Positions 18,501 through 25,600 of a stretch of DNA of 39,252 bases are shown in pieces. The notes below the pieces were generated by a model. It worked only from the letters and a program-made list of their open reading frames with translations. It searched no databases and had not been told where the DNA came from. Source of the DNA: Candidatus Cloacimonadota bacterium (GTDB taxonomy: Bacteria > Cloacimonadota > Cloacimonadia > Cloacimonadales > Cloacimonadaceae); assembly GCA_029565535.1 (NCBI GenBank), contig JAKQNZ010000093.1:1-39252 (forward strand), read 5' to 3'. Made by a program: the position numbers and the translations under genes. Position 1 is the stretch's first letter; every line of letters starts with the position of its first letter.

Positions 18501-18962
18501 GCTGCTGGTGGATTGTGCTGTTTGGGTTTGGGTTTTTATGTTATTCAGCAGTGATTTACGAAAAACTTTGCTACGTAGATTGCTGAAGTAGTGGTCAAAT
18601 GAAATAGTAACATCCGGGCTTAGCTTAAATTCGCCAGTCTGTATGCTAATGATTACCCTCTGATTTGCAAAATCTACTTTCTCTTTGTGTTCAGGTGCAA
18701 AAGCGGTTATTTCAAAAGGCTTGGCGCGGTGGATGTTATGCCCCTTGTCGATTTTGTAAAGCTCGATCCGGTTGTTGATTATCGGATTATACCCTCCCAG
18801 ATACAAGCGCGGAAAAAAGGCTCTTTCTAATGATGAATCCAAAGAATCTGCCGGGGAGCCAGCTTGGGCCTTGTCTGCACCAGAAGTAGCGGCATCAGGC
18901 TTTTGGGCAAAGAGAGCCAGGCTGATGCACAGACTGAGGCAGAAAAGCAGGACTTTACGCAT
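12564..18962 (-). CDS. sprA: SprA-like giant outer-membrane protein (T9SS translocon / gliding family)
   Basis: 2132 aa with a signal peptide (MRKVLLFCLSLCISLALFAQ). SprA-family signs include RLYLGGYNPIINNRIELYKIDKG near the N-terminus. Repeated segments of VDYIVDYDFGRLTFLTPAGKDPEAKIEVEFE type are present, as is SLSGEMAFTLPNIYGNPDGKKKEAYIDDMEAIMDSYPLGVTYSNWVLG. Many C-terminal beta-strands end in VNL, as expected for a large barrel. In Flavobacterium, SprA is the outer-membrane translocon of T9SS, and it is a little longer. Here it would export cargo such as the C10 protease. Residues about 1704-1827 are a Lys/Glu/Pro-rich, coiled-coil-like insertion (KEEPKQEETKEEPKPK..LEKLEQELLSQLENF) inside the barrel region. 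The gene follows coaX by 7 nt and has no obvious Shine-Dalgarno site. Confidence 0.9.
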   Translation of the reverse strand: MRKVLLFCLSLCISLALFAQKPDAATSGADKAQAGSPADSLDSSLERAFFPRLYLGGYNPIINNRIELYKIDKGHNIHRAKPFEITAFAPEHKEKVDFANQRVIISIQTGEFKLSPDVTISFDHYFSNLRSKVFRKSLLNNIKTQTQTAQSTSSGFIKDISVLPDIAIPKAVQKLIGSTAGRLNLDGTQKLTLSVSNTSRKQVPIYDTSGKNVFDMKMETETNLRLSGTIGEKIAINFKYNSKQDDQIFDANNVNVKYTGVDDEFTKSIEGGNITLSLGGSRYISYSASSQGLFGITSKFKYGDLDLSVIASKEESQKNVQSFVGKSQADSSIVSSWKYARRTMYFLDDPYELYELYGPADSASVPKGWVNNAIKTYPDGTWRVKTNRLPKSGTVEVWFDDANSTNDNETTEGDSVYWAGGYPQTYFPKYDRLAEGTDYITDYANGTIILLRNIERNGTLGVRFERQDGIQVPLQTGSSRLQVRVLRKRYQEYSPYNPNELTPSQDLLNSWHYQMRNIYDMGRTNIKSDGFELQVYTQNVDLTRNYNLPNEVATQNVVTYNDYLRLNANNSEDGIINGDDATVNLTKGWIIIPFIEPFLALGDGIIYRKETEDEYSYQDSTDIFIGIKGKIGRDAIELSSAGVLRGSVKVKVNGTEQRENVDYIVDYDFGRLTFLTPAGKDPEAKIEVEFESRTLFSVAQKNLAGVRAEYKPSDNLKLGGTLIYRSEFVADKRPRIGNENIEMLMGNVDAELKVKPFFVTKVIDALPLIKTSSPTELSLSGEMAFTLPNIYGNPDGKKKEAYIDDMEAIMDSYPLGVTYSNWVLGSKPYDINLAKGRMNWYNAKDVKRIDIEPDSLLTDREKNEYVTVLTLKATPNPVFIPGAETQSWAGVMKYLGNQLDFSQKKYLELLVQLDHKENNATEYPNVTLHLDLGDISEDFYTEYGGYGIKNTEDRNSDGELTIAEDIGLDGISKNDPGHDPLDIAAPPDGDDYSKVNGTEENRILDTEDLDGNGILNTLNRYLSYSFSLLNPDPEVVVDSLKKNWKLIRIPLNDPRFYTVVNDMPSSAMPSLQKVSYARIWLETNSPDPVKVRIADISLVGNKWQDNYIRDFSWKTGTTPDYPSTVNNHNLIIKPSVLALTGTTYLTGIVSNQKNSHYNSPDGTWYMEDKKVSAESALSVELTKLQPGQMVLLRQRLQDQFDLRSYGKLRFWVYPESAPNSTTNPDSVFIIFRIGADSLNYYQVRQRVKVNPYSQNRSSDRMRAENWQQLEIDLQELVAVKELNPSQAYDHADSLIYYLDNDQPDYSKGFYKRGNPLLNNIRDLNLGVFIPNRYYTRPADEKPFTGTVYFNDIRVADPYEDIGVAKRLSLNASFADVATLNVDFEDKSENFNTNIQRGRTNTFTSTRSLNITNKYYVNKLFPASWNLDIPISLAYVNTEGTPRFKANSDLLRENILNDSLRAVEQSKRVSYSADFGFSQKIPPKNKILLYTIKNISVSGRVESSKNETPTARDNILAYRGTLNYNLNLPAEKTSLKLYKSYRMGYFPHNWSNSFTFSANEPQSWDRATNTTYLLWNRRTQTTDTRTLTSDNSLSWNILSDLSATARLNTNRDLKQRDSLWVVNIGKLTTYTQDLGLNYNPNYFPRVMNFTSSVAARYSDTQRKYSQLEDGQYVDYYQRDGNTNRTIRLNLTLQNSTLLGSWVQSLKAKTPAPKEEPKQEETKEEPKPKDGMVEPLPKEDKDINPPKSEPSDDIKRSDEEMKIREAANKKLMELQDQLSPEELEKLEQELLSQLENFEEPKAEVQIPSDGLKEPAVSDSGKAVSKPKKPRGNPVVGFLSLLSRFKNITASYQNGYTMNYARKNDAYPFAFQIGLPHDLVKDSLEAISDDNTLTLSSGIAISRRLDSVINYSYTNNMRESTASNQTLGWTFPDITLTLSDLESLLGIQKFITGSRLNSGFQYSYRETGNPDQITANKQETFTTGMNPVLGFTGNILGKVSTNLSYAISRSKNITAMVDRNIIKTTDSQSMNGNLSYSFRAGRGFTIPFTQKKIHIKNELTSSLGITYEKNYDETQGNTVLVDRSTSRLTFSPQATYQFDTNIKGGLTSSYEMNADKKRDDGTSIFRLGVWVEVNL

Positions 18963-18969
18963 AGGGTAA

Positions 18970-19803
18970 TCAGTTATTGGCCAGAAGTTTTTGCAGAGCC
19001 AGGTAAAACCCGTCGGTAGTAAGGCTTTTATCCACCAGGTCCACAGAGGGCACCAAGGGCTTCATCAGTTCAGCCATACCGCCAGTAAGGATGGTTAGCA
19101 ATGGATGTTGGTCGAAGTATTGGCGTTTGAGCTGTTGTACGAAATTTTCCAGCATGAAGGCATGGCCGTGAATGATGCCGGAGAGCACGGCTTCAGAGGT
19201 ATTGGTTCCCAATAAAACCGGGGGGCTAACCATCTCCAGTTCGTAGAGCTGAGCCGCGGAAGAAAAAAGATTGGCCGCACCCGTTTTCAAGCCAGGAGCG
19301 ATGATCGCACCTTCGAAACCTCCGGTTTTACTTACTACCTGCAGAGTGGTAGCGGTTCCCAAATCTATCACGATGGCTGCTGAGGCGTATTTTATCCAGG
19401 CTGCGTAGGCATTTGCCACCAGATCAGAACCGATGAAGGAGGGGTTAGGCACCTTGTAGCTGATTCCGAGGGGGCTTAAAGCGCTTATCTCATATACTTC
19501 AGCGCTGAAATACTTACGAAAGAGATGCTTCCAAATTCTGGTAAGCTCCGGTACAACCGAGCCCAAAGCGATGCAGGCAAAAAAATCCCTGGGGATCAAG
19601 GCTTTTGCCTCCTGATCCTGATCTCGACAATAACCCTGTAAAAGGGAATTTAAGGACGCAAAATACTCATCAGCGGTTTTTACATAACTGCTGGAGAGGC
19701 GCACAGACCAATCTATCTGAGTGTTCCGATACACTGCACAGACGATGTTGGTATTGCCAATATCCACCACCAGAACTGGCCGGTTTTCCGAAGTACTACG
19801 CAT
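18970..19803 (-). CDS. coaX: Type III pantothenate kinase
   Basis: Phosphorylates pantothenate, the first step of coenzyme A synthesis, without the K+-independent fold of CoaA. The 277-aa protein has the ASKHA-fold signatures of CoaX: VVDIGNTNIVCAVY (phosphate 1, Asp14-Asn19), PNPSFIGSDLVANAYAAW (pantothenate site, normally PxxxGxDR), VIDLGTATTLQVV (phosphate 2), FEGAIIAPGLKTGAANLFSSAAQL and ILTGGMAEL. In the usual GxDR motif the Arg position reads Leu (GSDLVANAYAAW), a small deviation. The start has AGGG about 6 nt upstream. It forms a two-gene unit with sprA and is divergent from the caspase operon. Confidence 0.92.
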   Translation of the reverse strand: MRSTSENRPVLVVDIGNTNIVCAVYRNTQIDWSVRLSSSYVKTADEYFASLNSLLQGYCRDQDQEAKALIPRDFFACIALGSVVPELTRIWKHLFRKYFSAEVYEISALSPLGISYKVPNPSFIGSDLVANAYAAWIKYASAAIVIDLGTATTLQVVSKTGGFEGAIIAPGLKTGAANLFSSAAQLYELEMVSPPVLLGTNTSEAVLSGIIHGHAFMLENFVQQLKRQYFDQHPLLTILTGGMAELMKPLVPSVDLVDKSLTTDGFYLALQKLLANN

Positions 19804-19891
19804 AATCCCTGCTCATTCATCGTTTTTTGGATAAAGAAATAAAAAAACCTGCCAAGCATGTCTTTCGCTACGTTCTGCAAGACGCTTTTTC

Positions 19892-19897
19892 TGTCAA
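19892..19897 (-). promoter_or_regulatory. Putative coaX -35 element
   Basis: TTGACA on the minus strand, about 90 nt before the coaX start. The expected -10 position reads AACGTA, a poor match, so only the -35 is supported. Confidence 0.3.
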
Positions 19898-19939
19898 TAG
19901 AATTCTGGTTTCACCAAATCTTTGCTGCACAGCATCCCG

Positions 19940-20022
19940 GCTCCGATTGGTTATGCAATACGAATGAACTGCGAATCCCATTCGTATTTCATTCGTATTG
20001 CTATAGTAATTGGTGCCGGAGC
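19940..20022. repeat. Nested inverted repeat (hairpin-forming element)
   Basis: Perfect 14-bp arms, GCAATACGAATGAA (19955-19968) and TTCATTCGTATTGC (19988-20001), enclose a smaller perfect hairpin, CGAAT-CCC-ATTCG (19972-19984). A further outer pair, GCTCCG (19940-19945) and CGGAGC (20017-20022), extends the symmetry over 83 bp. There is no T tract on either side. It could be a regulatory hairpin, a MITE-like remnant or a binding site. Confidence 0.7.
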
Positions 20023-20080
20023 GAAGGTGCCTGCCGAGGGAGGGTTCTGGCAACCTGGTTGTTTTCAACCTGTTTTTTTT

Positions 20081-20114
20081 CTTGACAGCCAGCCTTGGTT
20101 GGATTTCCTATGGT
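20081..20114 (+). promoter_or_regulatory. Putative promoter of the caspase operon
   Basis: CTTGACA at 20081-20087 follows a T-rich run. Candidate -10 elements TTCCTA (17-nt spacer) and TCCTAT (18-nt spacer) precede GTAACC. The preferred ATG at 20140 lies about 25 nt past the expected transcription start. The -35 is convincing; the -10 is weak. Confidence 0.4.
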
Positions 20115-20139
20115 AACCAGATTGCAGAAGGGGATAAGC

Positions 20140-22608
20140 ATGGACAAAAGATTCCTGTTGGCACTTATTATATTACTGGCTACCAGTATGTTATCTGCCG
20201 CCAGAAAGGCGCTGGTGATAGGTAATGCCTCGTATCAGGATAAACCGCTTCTCAATACCGTAAACGATGCGCAGGATATAAAGAATAAGCTGGAGGCTCT
20301 CGGTTTTATGGTGCGGCCTGTTTACAACGCCAATTTTGAGCAAATGGGACGTGCAATTCAGGAATTCACTAATACTTTGGACTCTGTGGATGAAGCAGTT
20401 TTTTATTATGCCGGACATGGAGTTCAATTGGATGGAGAGAATTATCTGCTGCCGGTAAGCCCCAGAATCACAGATAAAATCTCGGTGCAGTATAACTCCA
20501 TAAAATGTAATGAAATCATTGAAAGGATGGAGCGTCCGCGGGTTGCCATAATCTTCCTGGATGCCTGCAGAGATAATCCTTTTTCCTGGGCCAGGTCTCT
20601 ATCCCGGGGTTTGGTTAGCATAGGCAGAGTTTTCCCGAATCAATGTGTGGTTTTCAGCACCCAACCTGGCGACGAGGCTGCAGATGCAGGTGCCAACGAG
20701 CGCAATAGCCCCTTTACGGCAGCCTTGTTGAAATATATCGACCAGCCAATGCGTTTCGAAGATGTTTTTTTGAGTGTACGCAACGAAGTGGAACAGCAAA
20801 CCGGCAACAAGCAGATACCTTCCCGCTATGGTGATTTGAGAGAGACCTATTATTTCGTAAAGGAAACTCTGAAGCCCGAGCTTGGCAAGGCAATTGATAT
20901 CCCCACGCTCCCAGTAGCTATCACCAATCCTCCCGAGGTTCCAAAACCGGATTCCGTGCCCAAGGAGAGCGTGGCTGGCAGTTCCCTACAATCTTCTACC
21001 GGCAGTTCAACTCATCTGGAGAAACCGGCATCAAACCAAGGAAGTCCAGAATTACCAACTGCAGTTAAGGTAAAAGAAGAAGTGGTTGTGTTGCCAAACA
21101 CCTCAGCGGTTCCTCCTCCTGTCCCCAAACCAGTTCCTGTTACGGCTTCTCAGCCGGAAACCCCAACCTTGGACAAGCCAATCCCTGAGCCGGAGAAAAA
21201 AATAGAAACAACCGATCTTCTGAGCAGCTTGAATGAATTTTTTGCCAAACAAGGAACAGGCAGTACGCAAACAAAACCTGAAGTTCCACCTGCTAGCAAT
21301 AAGCAAACTCAGGAGCCAGCTAAGCCTAAGGAAGCGGCTATACCTTCTGAGAACCCAACTCAGCCTCAGAAAATTGACCAAAAACCTACACCCTCGACAT
21401 CTACTCCTATCCCTCCTCCTCCAGCCTCCAACCTGGCAAACACAGCTACAGAACTGGCAGTTTTAAAGCCGGAAAAGCCAGTGGAAACCAAGAAAACTGA
21501 AGCCCCGGACAAGGCATTGCCCAAGGACGAATATGGTTCGATTGAGGTTTTGGTGAACGCAGATGGTGAGATTTTTATCGATGAGCATGAAGTGGCCTAT
21601 AAGAGTATAAAAAAGAATACGATTTTGCCCATAAATCAGCTTAAAACCGGCAAATGCAAGATTACTTTCAAGTCCGTCAAATACATGGATACAAAGGAAT
21701 TGATTATTGAAAAGGATCAAACCCAATTGGTGGAGTTCACTTTTCCGGAGCCTCCTGTGCCCAAGGGTTTGATGCAGATTTCAGGCGGAAGTTTTAGCAT
21801 GGGTTCCAAAAAGGGAGACAGGGCGGAACAACCCGTGCACACAGTCAGCATCGGCACTTATGCGATCGGTATCACAGAAGTGACAGTGGGGCAATTCAAT
21901 AGCTTTATCCAGGGAACACGCTATAGAACAACAGCCGAAATGAACGGCAAGGCCTACATTGTTGACAAGAAGAATGCGAACTTCAAACAGGAGAAAAACA
22001 TTTCCTGGCGTAAACCTGGCTACGAAGGCAGCGACGACCATCCCGTAAGCTGTGTTTCCTGGTTTGATGCCATCAGCTATTGCAATTGGCGCAGCGCACA
22101 GGAAAACCTCCAGCCCTGCTACAGCCTTAACCACAGCTATAACCCAGGAGATTGGACCAAAGGAACAATCATCTGTGATTTCTTGGCAAACGGCTACCGC
22201 TTGCCCACTGAAGCTGAATGGGAGTTTGCAGCCAGGGCTGGGCAAAAGGAAAGCCTCTATAGTGGCGGTGATAATCTGGATGATCTGGCTGTTTATGCCA
22301 AAAACTGTGATTGGCAACCGAGCCGAGCAGCCTCCAAGCAACCAAACGGTTTCGACTTGTACGATATGAGCGGAAATGTGGCTGAGTGGTGTTGGGATTG
22401 GTATGAAGAGAGTTATTACTCAAGAAGTGAAAGCCAGAATCCCACGGGCCCATTATATCCAAACCGAAAGACAGAAGGGAGAAGGGTTCTACGCGGAGGT
22501 TCCTGGTATAATGGCGATAAAGCCTGTAGAGTAAGCAGCCGGGAAGGGTGGGAACCTGAGCGTTGTGACAACGGAAACGGGTTCAGGGTAGTAAGAAGCC
22601 TTCCCTGA
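20140..22608 (+). CDS. Exported caspase-like protease fused to PEGA-like and FGE-sulfatase domains
   Basis: 822 aa from the preferred start Met16 of the track ORF, which has AGAAGGGG upstream and begins the signal peptide MDKRFLLALIILLATSMLSA. Residues about 22-240 are a C14 caspase/metacaspase domain (RKALVIGNASYQDKPLLNTVNDAQDI). The catalytic dyad is His93 in YYAGHGVQLDG and Cys143 in FLDACRDNPF. A long Pro/Thr/Lys-rich linker follows (about 245-460), then a PEGA-like beta domain (YGSIEVLVNADGEIFIDEHEVAYKS, about 466-540). The C-terminal FGE-sulfatase domain (about 541-822) shows MQISGGSFSMGSKKGDRAEQPVH, NGYRLPTEAEWEFAARAG, YDMSGNVAEWCWDWY, LRGGSW and GFRVVRS. It should act in the periplasm or on the surface. 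It is the first gene of a four-gene operon; the next gene starts 47 nt later with no terminator between. Confidence 0.92.
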   Translation: MDKRFLLALIILLATSMLSAARKALVIGNASYQDKPLLNTVNDAQDIKNKLEALGFMVRPVYNANFEQMGRAIQEFTNTLDSVDEAVFYYAGHGVQLDGENYLLPVSPRITDKISVQYNSIKCNEIIERMERPRVAIIFLDACRDNPFSWARSLSRGLVSIGRVFPNQCVVFSTQPGDEAADAGANERNSPFTAALLKYIDQPMRFEDVFLSVRNEVEQQTGNKQIPSRYGDLRETYYFVKETLKPELGKAIDIPTLPVAITNPPEVPKPDSVPKESVAGSSLQSSTGSSTHLEKPASNQGSPELPTAVKVKEEVVVLPNTSAVPPPVPKPVPVTASQPETPTLDKPIPEPEKKIETTDLLSSLNEFFAKQGTGSTQTKPEVPPASNKQTQEPAKPKEAAIPSENPTQPQKIDQKPTPSTSTPIPPPPASNLANTATELAVLKPEKPVETKKTEAPDKALPKDEYGSIEVLVNADGEIFIDEHEVAYKSIKKNTILPINQLKTGKCKITFKSVKYMDTKELIIEKDQTQLVEFTFPEPPVPKGLMQISGGSFSMGSKKGDRAEQPVHTVSIGTYAIGITEVTVGQFNSFIQGTRYRTTAEMNGKAYIVDKKNANFKQEKNISWRKPGYEGSDDHPVSCVSWFDAISYCNWRSAQENLQPCYSLNHSYNPGDWTKGTIICDFLANGYRLPTEAEWEFAARAGQKESLYSGGDNLDDLAVYAKNCDWQPSRAASKQPNGFDLYDMSGNVAEWCWDWYEESYYSRSESQNPTGPLYPNRKTEGRRVLRGGSWYNGDKACRVSSREGWEPERCDNGNGFRVVRSLP

Positions 22609-22655
22609 ACGAAATGGAATCATGAGTATGTACTGAGATAGAAAAGGGAGATACA

Positions 22656-25600
22656 ATGAAGAAAACAGGCCTTGTGATGATACTTATCAGCCTCTTATGG
22701 GGGCTATTGACAGCTATTCCGCAACCTCTGCATATGATACCCTCGACCAAATCAAAGGAAGCTCCATTTGGTACGGATTTGTTCCACATTCAGGGCAAGA
22801 CAGTGTATTGTCTGGATAAGAAAGGGGGATTGATCAAAGCTTGGGATATCGAGCAGAAGGCCTTCATCCCAGGTTTTCTTGCCAAGCTTCCCTTGGGGAC
22901 CAAGGCTGAGGATATCTGTGGAGACGAAAACAACCTTTACATCCTGGATTCAAAGGCCAGTGCCATTCAGGTTTTCAGCTATGAAGGAAAGCTGAATCGT
23001 ACCATATCCGGCAAGGGTTCTAAGGATATCCAGTTCAAGAAGGCCATCAGGCTGTTGGTAAATTTTCAGAATTATCTCTATGTCCTGGACGCAGGACGAA
23101 ACGAATTGCTATCCTTTACTAACGAAGGCATGTTTTTGGGGAAAGTGGATGTCTTTTCTCCTATTTCGATGTGTATCGGACAGGATCAGGTGATCAGGGT
23201 TTTGCTGGATAAGAAAACACATCAGGAGATGCAAAGCTTCGACATACACCTCAATCCCGGGAAAAGTTATGAAATCCTCACTCCTCAAAACAAACCTGAT
23301 TATGTTGCTGATATCGCTATAAACCAGTATGGGGAAGTCTATACTTTATATACAGAAAGCACTAAGCTTGGAAAAGTGGATTCAAATGGTCGCTTACTGG
23401 GCAAAACCTGGGGTTCCAAAGAAAAAAGCGACAATATGGTTTCCTTTCTGGAACCCACCCGTATAAAATCTATCGCTGATCAGAACAACGCTATCCTGGC
23501 AATACTGGATAGCAAATCTAAGGTCGTGAAACTATATCTGGATAGCGATCCTATAAACTTGGAAAAACTGGAAGTTCCTCCCTTAACCATGCGCCCCAAT
23601 CTGGAAAAGATTGCCGACCCTTTTTGCTACGACAATGTTTTCACCGACTCCACAGCCTACTATCTGTATGACACTCAGGTGCAGATCGGAACTGAGAAAA
23701 AAATTACCCGCGCCGTGGCTTGCAAAAAAGATGGCAAAACCCTTTGGACGATTTTTACAGCAGGAGAAGCCAAACGTGGCGTGAAGGGTTTTGATGCCCT
23801 GGCCGTCCACAATGGAAAGTTGTTTGTGGTGGATACAAAAGGTAGCAAGATATTCGTTTATAACAGCCAGACAGGAGAATACCTGGAAAGCTTTGCCTCC
23901 AAGGGCTCCAAGGATGGACGTCTTAATAGCCCTCGCAGCATCGTGATAGCCCCAGACGGAATGATCTATGTGGCGGATTGGGGAAACAGCAGAATCGCAG
24001 TATTTAGCGAAAACACGATGTTTATCGAAAACATAGAATTCACCGCAGAAAAGCTGAAACCTCAGTTATTAAGGCTGAGTGGTTCGTATCTGTTTTTCCT
24101 GGCCAATGAAGGAAAGATCTTTGAGCTACCCCTTTCTAATACAAAGAAACTCACTCCCTTGGCAAACATGAAAAAGATAAGTACTTTCGACATAATCTAT
24201 GATGATAGACTTGGCTTTATCGACGGGGTAAGCCAACAATTGTATATCTTGCATAATAACAAGGCAGAGCACAAGTATTTTTCCTTCAATCCCAAAGCTG
24301 TGTTTCCCGGTTTTGCCAAAATCTTGCATATCCGATATAACCCGCGCGACAAGTCGCTTTTCATTTGTGATAGGTTAGCTGATAGTGCGAGGAAGCTGAG
24401 CTTTTATTACAGCCCCAAAAAACCAAAAACCATCCATTTGGGGCTGAATGCCAACCGTAAAGCAGAATTGCAATGGGATGTGGCCGAAGGCATAAACAGA
24501 TGGCGCATAACTGAGGATTCAGAGCGGGGTACTTTCGTCTATATTGTTACTGAGCCAAAATATGTGGTAAACAAAGCCCAGGCCAGTATAAATAAATATT
24601 CTGTCTGTGCTATTTCCGCAGATGGGAAAACGGGTCCGTCAAGCGAAGAAATAGAAGACGCTTGGTCTTATGCAAATTATCTGACTGTAAATGGAAATTA
24701 TGGTCAGGCGGTCCTTGCTCTGCAACGCGCAACCAAAACAATCTCTGATCCTCGATTAAACGAGGAGATTGTGAATAACTACATGCTTGAAGCCCACAAT
24801 TTGCAGCGTCTGCAGGAGTATGAAAAAGCGATCAAGACCATTGAAGCGGCCATCGCCGTAGGTGGAAACCGCAAGGAACTCATCATGGCCAAGGTGGAAG
24901 TATACAAACAAATGAAATCGTATCAACTGGGCATAGATATGCTGGAAAAATTCCGGGGTGAAGATAGAGACTTGCAACGGCAATTGATCTCTTTGTATTA
25001 CCTTAACCGCAATTACCCAAAGGTGCAAAGCTTGGCCAGTGTCTATCTGGCAAGGTTTGACAGGGATGCGGAGGTTCTTAGTCACCTTGCCATGGCCTAT
25101 GAAAACCAGAACGACTTCAACAGCGCTCTCATTTCTCAACGGGAGTTGGTCGCCATCCAGGATAATCTGGATAATAATCTCAGAATTGGCGAACTGCTAA
25201 TCAAGACCCAGCAGTATGATGCTGCCAGCAGCCATCTGCAGAGAATGTTAACCAGATTTGGCGACCAGGGTGGAGATTCAATTAACAAGCTATTGGGTGA
25301 TGTATCCTATGCCAAAGGCGATTATGGCAATGCCACAGACTACTATGAATCTGCCATCCGGATTAATCCTGGCAATGCTGAATACTATTACCGTAATGGC
25401 CTGGCTTTTACTGATGGCAGGAAAGCCCTGGAAGCTAAGATCAATCTGGCCAAAGCTTGGGAGTTAAACCCCGAAAACGTGGATTACGCCTTTGCCTTTG
25501 CCCGGGCTTTGGAGCGTGAAAGCCGTTTTACCGAAGCCCTGGCTGTGCTGGATGATATTTATAGATATGTACGCTCCGATGCCTCCAGCACCAGCTACAA

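Larger units (their letters stand above)
19804..20139. other. Divergent intergenic region between coaX and the caspase operon
   Basis: 336 bp containing a nested inverted repeat (19940-20022) with outward-facing TTGACA elements on both sides: minus strand 19892-19897 for coaX, and plus strand 20082-20087 for the caspase operon. No gene is supported here. The track's N-terminal extension of the caspase ORF (20095-20139) falls in the expected promoter/leader and was removed. Confidence 0.6.

Noticed and set aside
13663-18969. Many plus-strand ORFs antisense to sprA (for example 14529-15014, 15495-15878)
   Set aside because: They are shadows of the very long sprA reading frame, with no Shine-Dalgarno sites or family matches.
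21765-22600. Diversity-generating retroelement variable protein (FGE/C-type-lectin-like C-terminus)
   Set aside because: No template repeat or reverse transcriptase was found nearby, and the C-terminal end lacks a recognisable variable repeat. The intron fragment at 1-120 is far away and unrelated.
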